Origin: Botryococcus braunii
Taxonomy: Eukaryota > Chlorophyta > Trebouxiophyceae
Length of the DNA: 47,500 bases
Direction: 5' to 3'
Assembly (NCBI GenBank): GCA_002005505.1
Contig: KV908355.1
Coordinates: 653,237-700,736 of the forward strand
Translations under genes and position numbers: made by a program
Shown here: piece by piece, positions 20,456 through 28,053 of the stretch
Layout of the letters: each line of letters starts with the position of its first letter
Position numbering within the stretch: position 1 is the stretch's first letter
The notes under the pieces: model-generated
Seen by the model: only the letters and a program-made list of their open reading frames with translations
Told to the model about the DNA's origin: nothing
Databases searched by the model: none

Positions 20456-22240
20456 TTTGCCAATTGGGGAAGGGAGCAACAACTGGGCCCAGTATGCAGA
20501 CCGGTGCAACCCGGGACCATCCACCTCCCTCCCCAATATGCTAATTGGGAAGGGAGCAACAATTGGGCCCAGCATGCTGACTGGTGCCACCCAGGACCAT
20601 CCACCTCCCTTCCCCAATATGCCAATTGGGCAAGGGAGCAACAACTGGGCCCAGTATGCAGACTGGTGCAACCCAGGACCCTCCACCTCCTTCCCCAATA
20701 TGCCACTTGGGAACGGGAGCAACAACTGGGCCCAGTATGCCGACTGGTGCAACCCAGGACCAACTTCTTCCCTCCCCAATATGCCACTTAGGGAAGGGAG
20801 CAAGAACTGGGCCCAGTATGCATACTGGTGCAACCCAGGACCATCCACCTCCCTTCCCCAATATGCCAATTGGGGAAGGGAGCAACAACATCTGGGCCCA
20901 GTATGCAGACTGGTGCCACCCAGGACCATCCCCCTCCCTGCACAATATGCCAATTGGTGAAGGGAGCAACAACATCTGGGCCCAGTATGCAGACTGATGC
21001 AACCCAGGACCATCCACTTCCCCAACTGGCATATTGGGGAAGGGAGCAACAACCAGGCCTTGTATGCAGACTGGTGCAACCCAGGACCAACTACCTCCCT
21101 CCCTAATATGCCACTTGGGGAAGGGAGCACGAACTGGGCCCAGTATGCATACTGGTGCAACCCAGGACCATCCACCTCCCTTCCCCAATATGCCAATTGG
21201 GGAAGGGAGCAACAACATCTATGCCCAGTATGCAGACTGGTGCAACCCAGGACCATCCACTTCCCTGCCCAATATGCCAATTGAGGAGGGGAGCAACAAC
21301 ATGTGGGCCCAGTATGCAGACTGGTGCAACCCAGAACCATCCACCTCCCTTCCCCAATATGCCAATTGGGGAAGGGAGCAACAACATCTGGGCCCAGCAT
21401 GCAGACTGGTGCAACCCAGGACCATCCACTTCCCTGCCCAATATGCCAATTGGGGAGGGGAGCAACAACATGTGGGCCCAGTGTGCAGACTGGTGCAACC
21501 CAGGACCATCCACCTCCCTTCCCCAATATGCCAATTGGGGAAGGGAGCAACAACTGGGCCCAGTATGCAGACTGGTGCAACCCAGGGCCATCCACCTTCC
21601 TTCCCCAATATGCCAATTGGGGAAGGGAGCAACAACTGGGCCCAGTATGCAGACTGGTGCAACCCAAGATCATCCACCTCCCTGCCCAATATGCCAATTG
21701 GGGAAGGGAGCAACAACAACTAGGCCCAGTATGCAGACTGGTGCAACCCAAGATCATCCACCTCCATGCCCAATATGCCAATTGGGGAAGGGAGCAACAA
21801 CTGGGCCCAGTATGCAGACTGGTGCAACCCAAGATCATCCACCTCCCTGCCCAATATGCCAATTGGGGAAGGGAGCAACAACAACTGGGCCCAGTATGCA
21901 GACTGGTGCAACCCAAGATCATCCACCTCCCTGCCCAATATGCCAATTGGGGAAGGGAGCAACAACTGGGCCTAGTATGCAGACTGGTGCAACCCAAGAT
22001 CATCCACCTCCCTGCCCAATATGCCAATTGGGGAAGGGAGCAACAACATCTGGGCCCATTATGCAGACTGGTGCAACCCAGGACCGTCCACCTTCCTTCC
22101 CCAATAAGCTAATTAAGGAAGGGAGCAACAACTAGGCCAAGTATGCAGACTGGTGCAACCCAGGACCCTCCACCTCATGTCCCCCTTTGGCCATTGAGGA
22201 AGGGAGCAACAATTGAGACAAGTATCTAGACTGGTGCAAC
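20456..22240. repeat. 82/85-bp satellite array, ~21 units
   Basis: Unit 'gccaattggggaagggagca' + 'acaactgggcccagtatgc' + 'agactggtgcaacccagga' + 'ccatccacctcccttcccca', 82 bp, or 85 bp with an extra ACA-type triplet ('acaacatctgg', 'acaacaactgg'). Units are about 90% alike. Both lengths are 1 modulo 3, so the reading frame rotates at every unit; a 622-codon minus frame and several long plus frames are by-products. Confidence 0.9.
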
Positions 22241-22254
22241 CCATGATCCCCAGC

Positions 22255-22287
22255 CGACACACACATACAATCCCACACACACACAGA

Positions 22288-22322
<35 letters not shown>

Positions 22323-22395
22323 TGACACCCATACCCACACACACTCACACACCTACCCACACAGCCACACACCCCCACACATAAGCACACCATCC
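22255..22395. repeat. CA-rich microsatellite
   Basis: Imperfect CA tract with 'caccc' interruptions immediately after the satellite array. Confidence 0.9.
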
Positions 22396-22396
22396 C

Positions 22397-23339
22397 TCAC
22401 CCATTGGGACATGACATTCCCATTATATCTCCTTGAATGTATGCCTCAAATTTTCTTACTTGAAGGGCACCACAAAACATCACCCATAAGTACCATACCT
22501 TGGAGCTTAGGGGCGCAGGCGAAGTAACTTCTGTAGAGCCTTCCCGTTGCCCTCTCCCTCCTGAAGAATGTTTAGATAGGTCTACCACTTCCATGGCAAG
22601 AGGCTTGGGTGGGGGCCCTACCCCTGAAGGACCCCCGAAGCTGTAGGCGGTACCCGTGCATCCCAGCTCAGCAGTACCACAAGGACATTCCCCGTGCCAT
22701 AACTCCTGAAAACCTTCATTTCTTGCAAAGAAACAAGGCGAGGCAGGAATTTGCCCAATTCGTTGTGATTTAAAAAATTCCACGACATCGCCTTCCAGCA
22801 AGCTGTGTTGGTTGCGCAAGATTCCGCCAAACATGACTGTTTCATGGGAAAACTGCCTTGTGACTAGCACGCCTTCCCTGTCTAAAGCGAGCAACTCGAC
22901 CAAAGGCACTCCCTCGTCATCTTCGAACTCACACTGAAAACCTGGCAAGTTCTCCGTGACAATAAGTGTTCTGCCGGACGGAGAGATGGAGAACAACGAG
23001 TATCTGCCCGCTGTGGAGTTTGGCGCTGCCATCGAGAAAGGTACCAATTTTTGTAGTGCTTGTTGCAAAAAAACATTAAACCTGTCATTTGTAATGGTGT
23101 GATATTGCGGGCCAGGGTTATCTCGAGTAGGAGTGCCTTGCGCGCCAGCACCTACTTCTGCCATTGCGAACTCAACAAATAAGTTTGCCAACCAACCCGG
23201 AGGTATGCTATCCTCCTTCAAATATTCAATGAAGGCTTTCAGCAATTTTTCTTTGTGTGCGAGCCTTCATTTCCTCGCCCTTGCTTGGCGCCGCAGTTCT
23301 AGAAGCTTACTGTCTACCCTATCACGTGACCGTTCGTAG
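22397..23339 (-). pseudogene. Unrecognised gene or gene fragment with in-frame TGA
   Basis: A 280-codon frame of natural composition (minus) begins near 23266, e.g. KLLKAFIEYLKEDSIPPGW and LVPFSMAAPNSTAGRYSLF, with an aspartate/glutamate-rich middle. No family recognised. Upstream, after one TGA (23267-23269), the same frame continues as basic coiled-coil-like sequence (SKLLELRRQARARK) to at least 23339. The frame's last ~60 codons (below about 22560) look non-coding, so a splice donor probably lies before them. Either the TGA is a mutation or an intron boundary is missed. The first part lies in a 201-bp block also present at 14296-14496, with the same TGA. Confidence 0.4.
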
Positions 23340-23372
23340 TGCCTTTACCCTGACGGTGCCGATGGGCTAGCA
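23172..23372. repeat. 201-bp block, second copy of 14296-14496
   Basis: Identical to 14296-14496 by eye from 'tcaacaaataag' to 'gatgggctagca', in the same orientation, 8.9 kb apart. Confidence 0.9.
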
Positions 23373-24044
23373 CACACACCGAGGTCACAGCACCCAGTTT
23401 GGCTGCCGAGCACTGACATGGGCCTCCCCGGGGGGATTATGGGTGCCCGAAGTAACCGCGTCAATGGCCCACGCGTTCACAAGGTCCCTTCCTTCTGAGC
23501 AAGATCCCCCCCCCTCCTTCTCTTCACATCAGCCACGCACTTCACTCCACCGCATCTGTGATGTAGTTTCTAGGCAAATTGTGTTGTGTTGGAACGGCTT
23601 CCTCGGACCCAAGAAAGGAGAGGATAAGCGAAACACCAGGTAAATTTGTTGTAAAATGTTAAGGCACCAAACAGCTGCAAGGTCTGCTGCCAGAGAAGCA
23701 GTCTCGATTAAAAAGAAACAGCCTAGATGAACGAGTGGAAGAGGCAAAGAAGTTTCAGAGTATACCCAGACTCCGAACTCACAAGCTTGGTCAGTCAAAG
23801 AGCGACTTCTTTTAAGACTTGCATCAAATGGTGCCGACAGTTGCTGAAAGTATCCTAGCCACTAACGTCAAGTAGTCGACTACCGTGCAGCTACTCACTG
23901 GCACTACATTTGCTCAAATGGCTTACTGAAGCTAATAGGAAGTTCTTTCGAAGTACCGCGGCTGAGCTAACTTTATAAATGTTCTCCTACAGTACAGGCT
24001 TCACTCTTAATTATAAATGTTCTCCTACAGTACCATGTGCACGG
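23373..24044. other. Spacer, no gene seen
   Basis: Left flank of element A. A 22-bp word ('tataaatgttctcctacag') is duplicated at about 23974 and 24012. No coding support. Confidence 0.5.
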
Positions 24045-24049
24045 CTGAG
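24045..24049. other. Target-site duplication of element A (left)
   Basis: CTGAG here and at 45988-45992 flank the LTR pair. Confidence 0.85.
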
Positions 24050-24492
24050 TGTTGGGTTTTGTACTTCATTATGTCATGTTAATTAACGTGCCTGCGTGCG
24101 TGCGTGCGCACGTGCGTGCGTGCGTGCGCACGTGCGTGCGTGCGTGCGTGTGTGAAGGTACAATCACATGTAATAATTAGCTGTAAGTTAACCAAGCAGT
24201 TAACTCAAGGTAAAGACATCTTGACAATGGCTATGAACGATCAATCTATGAGTATTAATGCATTGAGAGATATGTATTCTATGGCTGTAAATACCTTCCA
24301 GCCTTTAGTGGCTGGAAGACATGCATCTAGAGTTAATAAATGTGTTACTGTAGGATAAGGGTCCAAATTCTGTGGATAGGAACCCTGAGCATGTCCTAAT
24401 GTTCGTGAAAAAGGCCAGTAGCAGTGCTGGACAGCGCGTTTCCCACGCGCTGATCTGAGTACAGATAGCCAGAGAACCCGGACCACCAGGCA

Positions 24493-24907
24493 GTCATTCG
24501 ATCTCTTTGGCTTGTTAAGCCGACTCCTGAATGGACTCATGTGAATTGCTTTCTTTCTCTCTCACTTGTTGTGAGTAACTTCTGTGGAAGCAATTGCTAT
24601 ACGTGGTAAGTCGGGGCTCTGCCGGTCATGTTTTTCATCACGGCCATAAGTGCCGTTTTGTTGATCAGAGACTAATATGGGTATGTGAATGTTGCAGAAT
24701 TGTTCATCAGTTTGACGCTGTCGACTATGTATGTCTTGGTCAAACTGATTAAGTACATGGTAAGTCAGCTATGTGACGGCTGAGGGCTGCTTATAGATAA
24801 GGTTCATCATATGCAATGAACTAAAGGTGTTAGTGTGTTCACAGGATGATATACTTGTGAGTATAGTCATCATTTATGATTAATATAACACCTTTGGATC
24901 TTTGCAG
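24493..24907 (+). repeat. LTR A leader copy 1 (unspliced form)
   Basis: Three exon-like blocks, 24493-24605 (113), 24698-24759 (62) and 24845-24907 (63), are separated by introns 24606-24697 (GTAAGTCGG...GTTGCAG) and 24760-24844 (GTAAGTCAG...TTCACAG). A third donor, CAG|GTAAGA, follows at 24908. Confidence 0.9.
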
Positions 24908-24951
24908 GTAAGACTAGTTACTGTGTGTGTTCGTCCGACAGTAGTTTGTAA
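24908..24951 (+). promoter_or_regulatory. LTR A splice donor and UGUAA poly(A) signal
   Basis: Starts GTAAGACTAG and ends TTTGTAA immediately before leader copy 2. In the 5' LTR this would lie in an intron (donor 24908, acceptor 25183-25189); in the 3' LTR (45700-45743) it can serve as the poly(A) signal. Confidence 0.65.
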
Positions 24952-25189
24952 GTCATTCGATCTCTTTGGCTTGTTAAGCCGACTCCTGAATGGACTCATG
25001 TGAATTGCTTTCTTTCTCTCTCACTTGTTGTGAGTAACTTCTGTGGAAGCAATTGCTATACGTGAATTGTTCATCAGTTTGACACTGTCGACTATGTATG
25101 TCTTGGTCAAACTGATTAAGTACATGGATGATATACTTGTGAGTATAGTCATCATTTATGATTAATATAACACCTTTGGATCTTTGCAG
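24952..25189 (+). repeat. LTR A leader copy 2 (spliced form)
   Basis: 238 bp, equal to the three exon blocks of copy 1 joined without their introns, with one substitution (GACGCTG to GACACTG). Ends TTTGCAG, which can itself act as a 3' splice site. Confidence 0.92.
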
Positions 25190-25197
25190 ATCACTAT

Positions 25198-25216
25198 GGT
25201 ACTGGGCCCACATCCA
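25198..25216 (+). promoter_or_regulatory. Primer-binding site of element A (weak)
   Basis: 'gtactgggcccac' just after the 5' LTR shares TGGGCCCAC with the better sites of elements B and C, matching the anticodon arm of initiator tRNA-Met. The first bases do not match, so this is tentative. Confidence 0.4.
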
Positions 25217-25675
25217 TGGGGTCTCGACGCTTAGAGGCGCAGCGAGCGAACGCCACCCTCTTTGACGTTGAACATCTCCGCAGAGGATGCTTCTGCTGTG
25301 ACGCGTGCGAAAAGTATTTTGTTTGGAAATCCCGTTAGTGCAAGTTGCATCGGCCATCGATCGTGCATGTTATCTATTTGAACGATATTGTGACATTGGA
25401 CTTGCCTGGAAAGAAACACAAACAAACGTACGCATTGGAAGTGAAGTAAAGTATCCCTATCGACCGTTTAGGGAGCCGTTGGTTGACTAAGCTTGAAAGT
25501 CCTAGGAATTGAATTTTGTACAGCACAGGTATTGGGTTGGTTCACTGCATAAAGAAGTTGAAGAGCTGTCAAACTCTGGCATTGAACGTCCCTTGAATAC
25601 ATCGCTGTATCGCTTGTTAATTGTAATTGAGATCCTGAAGTCATTAGCTGCTGAATTTGATCACAGATTGCCTTC

Positions 25676-26750
25676 ATGAGTGGGTCAGCTGGTGCATCTG
25701 CTCCTGGTGGAGCAACTGGTACAGGTGTTACTGCAGCTGTTGTATCAGGCAGCACAGGAGACCCACTAAACCCAGTTTATAACACACAGAAGTTGGCCCA
25801 ATCACTTGATGTGTTATGCATAAATGGTTTCAGATGGATGAAGGATGTAGAGAATGTTGCTACTAGCAAGAAAATCAAGGTGTGTTTGGACGAGGAACAT
25901 CCTGACACACCAGGTGATGCTTTGGCTAAGAGCCTAGTTACTGAAAAAATTCCAGATGAGTGGGTTGATGCAGCTCTGGACAAGCCTTCAGCCAAGGAGG
26001 CGTATGACTGGCTGAAAGGCAAGTTCACAGGCGGAAAGAACCAGAAGCTCATGTCAAAATGGGCCTTTCTGCTTGACTCCGGTAAAATTGAGGATGCCCA
26101 GACTTACATGGCATTTGTGGCCATGAAGTACAAGCTGGCTAGAGGTTTGAGGGCTAACAAACACCCTGTTGATGAGGAGCGCCTTGCCATGGGTATAGTT
26201 AGCTGTCTTCCCAAGGCCTTTACCCACAGTCAGTCTCATTTGTATGATTCATGTGTGGGGAAAGATGAGGATGAGGTTGTATCTCGTATCAGTGCATGTG
26301 CCAAGTTTCTGGGCATTGATCAGGAGAAAGCTCCCTCTGCTTCTGCAAATCTTGTTCCCTCTGGTCCCCCAAGACCAAAGAATGCACCTGGGTTTGATGG
26401 CAATAGACCCAGGGGCATGCCCCATGACTTGCCTACCAACTTTCATGGGTGCTGGTTCTGCTTAGAGGAGGGTCACATCAGGCTGAATTGTCAGAAGTAC
26501 AAAGATGATTGCGCCAGAAGGGCTGCAATCCTGGCTGGCAGAGGGCGACCTCAAAATCCTGTAGGAGGAATGGCAACTACATACTTTTCCTCTGACTCGG
26601 GTGAATTGTCCTCACAGTGGGTGATAGATTCTGGGGCCTCCACACATGTGTGTAATGATGTACGTCTGATGCATAATGTTCACTGGTATCCAATTCCAAA
26701 GGGTTTAAATCTAGCCACTGGCGAACACGTGGCGCAGCGTAAGGCATGTG
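25676..26750 (+). CDS. Element A Gag and start of protease, split by element B
   Basis: Starts MSGSAGASAPGGATGTG. Gag is about residues 1-300, with the zinc knuckle CWFCLEEGHIRLNC (CX2CX4HX4C) near 26450-26492. It is followed by the aspartic protease motif WVIDSGASTHVC near 26617-26655. The frame runs into the LTR of element B at 26751 and stops at 26833. Across the excised insertion it continues in frame at 41312. Between the LTR and this start (25217-25675) no homologue of the pre-gag ORF of B and C is seen. Confidence 0.85.
26746..26750. other. Target-site duplication of element B (left)
   Basis: ATGTG here and at 41307-41311 flank element B inside the protease region of A. Confidence 0.95.
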
Positions 26751-26888
26751 TGTTGTATTGGATGAGTTATTTATGCCTTTCCCTCAGTGGAGTAATAGTG
26801 GCTTTTCCGTCAGTGACAATAATAAATGACTAATATGGGCGAAACTGCAAAGACTTCGCAGTTAGGAACAATTCGAATGTAGATAGAG

Positions 26889-26911
26889 ATAACGCAAGTT
26901 ACAGACACGTT
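26889..26911 (+). promoter_or_regulatory. U3 motif conserved between elements B and C
   Basis: 'aacgcaagttacagacacgt' is identical in the LTRs of C (minus strand, 32471-32493 and 38920-38942), while surrounding U3 has diverged. It lies about 45-65 bp upstream of leader copy 1 and is a candidate promoter or enhancer element. No TATA box was seen. Confidence 0.5.
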
Positions 26912-26952
26912 TAGTGCAGGAAGGTAGTGGTGCTAGCACGGAGTGGCAAGGC

Positions 26953-27094
26953 ACTTGTTTGGGACTACACAAGCACTCCGGGTGTTTCCTTAAAGTTGCC
27001 CAATCAGTCCTTGATTGTTCATGTTCTTGACTCTACTCTTCGTCACACAGTAGAGCGAACTTTGACTCACACCCTCCGTGCCGCCACTGCACAG
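26953..27094 (+). repeat. LTR B leader copy 1, ends at splice donor
   Basis: 142 bp from 'acttgtttggg' to CTGCACAG, followed by GTAACG. The start may mark the transcription start. Confidence 0.85.
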
Positions 27095-27274
27095 GTAACG
27101 TGATTGTGAATAGAATGGGAGATTTGAGGCTTTGTTGACCTTAGTATTTCATGTTATGTGTATGTGCTTGGCTATCTTATCATCGGACAATGAGATTGAT
27201 CCTTTCTGAGTACGTACCAGTTAGGGTAGTTTGAATTCCGTTGTTAAGAGAGAGCAAGTGAGCAATTGTAATAG
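27095..27274 (+). promoter_or_regulatory. LTR B intron-like segment with UGUAA
   Basis: 180 bp from the donor GTAACG to just before leader copy 2. TGTAA lies at 27267-27271, three bases before copy 2. Confidence 0.6.
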
Positions 27275-27416
27275 ACTTGTTTGGGACTACACAAGCACTC
27301 CGGGTGTTTCCTTAAAGTTGCCCAATCAGTCCTTGATTATTCATGTTCTTGACTCTACTCTTCGTCACACAGTAGAGCGAACTTTGACTCACACCCTCCG
27401 TGCCGCCACTGCACAG
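27275..27416 (+). repeat. LTR B leader copy 2
   Basis: 142 bp, one difference from copy 1 in this LTR (GATTATTC for GATTGTTC). Ends CTGCACAG, joined to GAATACGCC rather than to a donor. Confidence 0.92.
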
Positions 27417-27442
27417 GAATACGCCAAGCCCATAACCTAACA

Positions 27443-27460
27443 GGTTATGGGCCCACCACT
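27443..27460 (+). promoter_or_regulatory. Primer-binding site of element B, half-tRNA-iMet type
   Basis: 'ggttatgggcccaccac' directly abuts the LTR. It is complementary to the anticodon stem-loop (GUGGUGGGCCCAUAACC) of plant initiator tRNA-Met, not to a tRNA 3' end. This is the type of primer used by Drosophila copia and yeast Ty5. Confidence 0.8.
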
Positions 27461-27508
27461 CTCCCGTTGAGTGTGGGTGGCTCTGAAGACGGAGGAAGAC
27501 AACCGTGA

Positions 27509-27995
27509 ATGGCTAAGAAACGCCGCACGAAGCAGACGGCAAGAAAAAACTACCTGTGTCAACGTTCCTGCGCACCTAAGGACTGGACCTCCCTCGTACA
27601 ACGATCGAATCAAGGCTGGGGGACCTCGAGGAGAACGTACACCGGACGAGCGAGCACTCATCATCAAAAACTACGTTCTTCATCTGTACGCTGGACGCCC
27701 GCTTCCTCTGCCATCGTGGTTTGCGGAAAGATTTCCTGTGTATCCAGCTTATAAGTTCACCCCGTGGGAGATTTCGTTTGTGAATCTTGAGCCTGGGTTC
27801 ATCACGAAGGCTAAGTTCCTGAAGTATTGGCGTACCATTGTTTGGCTGAACAGAGAGCAGGAAACAGCCGAAATTGCAGCGTACAACTCAGTGGAGTTAG
27901 CATTGTCCACTATCCCGGTAGCTGTTTTCAAAGACACCCTGTCTCTGAGTGTTCGATGTGAAGCTGACTGGGAGACGGAGTCAGACAGTGATTAG
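27509..27995 (+). pseudogene. Element B pre-gag ORF with histone H3-tail-like N terminus
   Basis: Begins MAKKRRTKQTARK. After an A run (27542-27547) the related coding continues in another frame (NVPAHLRTGPPSYNDRIKAGG...) to the stop at 27993-27995, ending in acidic SDSD. Compared with C (MAKKRTKQTARK, then NVPARLRSGPPSYNELIREGG in the same frame), B has a frameshift, unless it is programmed. The downstream frame alone is 174 codons from 27471. RTKQTARK is the H3 residue 2-9 sequence. No domain recognised in the rest. About 110 residues of the C-terminal part are absent from C. Confidence 0.6.
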
Positions 27996-28053
27996 TCCGG
28001 TGGTTGAGATGACTGTCTGAATGTTTCCTTGATAATCGTAAAGAGTGCAGACA

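Larger units (their letters stand above)
24050..25196 (+). repeat. 5' LTR of element A
   Basis: Contains a CG/GT alternating tract (24093-24154), then leader copy 1 (24493-24907) with two introns, a 44-bp segment with a splice donor and TGTAA, and leader copy 2 (24952-25189), then ATCACT. The last base differs from the 3' LTR. Confidence 0.88.
26751..27442 (+). repeat. 5' LTR of element B
   Basis: U3-like region 26751-26952, leader copy 1 26953-27094, 180-bp segment 27095-27274, leader copy 2 27275-27416, terminal 26 bp to 27442. Confidence 0.95.

Noticed and set aside
20159..22027. 622-codon minus ORF as a repeat protein
   Set aside because: The repeat unit is 82/85 bp, so successive units are read in different frames. 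All frames are open, and there is no start context or splice support.
20456..22240. CRISPR-like array
   Set aside because: Repeats are contiguous with no unique spacers, and the host is eukaryotic.
23267..23269. TGA as a selenocysteine codon
   Set aside because: No SECIS-like element or selenoprotein family could be recognised. A missed intron edge or a mutation is simpler.
24104..24358. 84-codon ORF in the LTR of element A (and copy at 44908)
   Set aside because: It starts in a CG/GT alternating tract, overlaps the U3 region and has no recognisable domain. Conserved only because the LTRs are.
27231..27440. 69-codon ORF in LTR B
   Set aside because: It spans the intron-like spacer and leader copy 2, and its only conservation is as LTR sequence.
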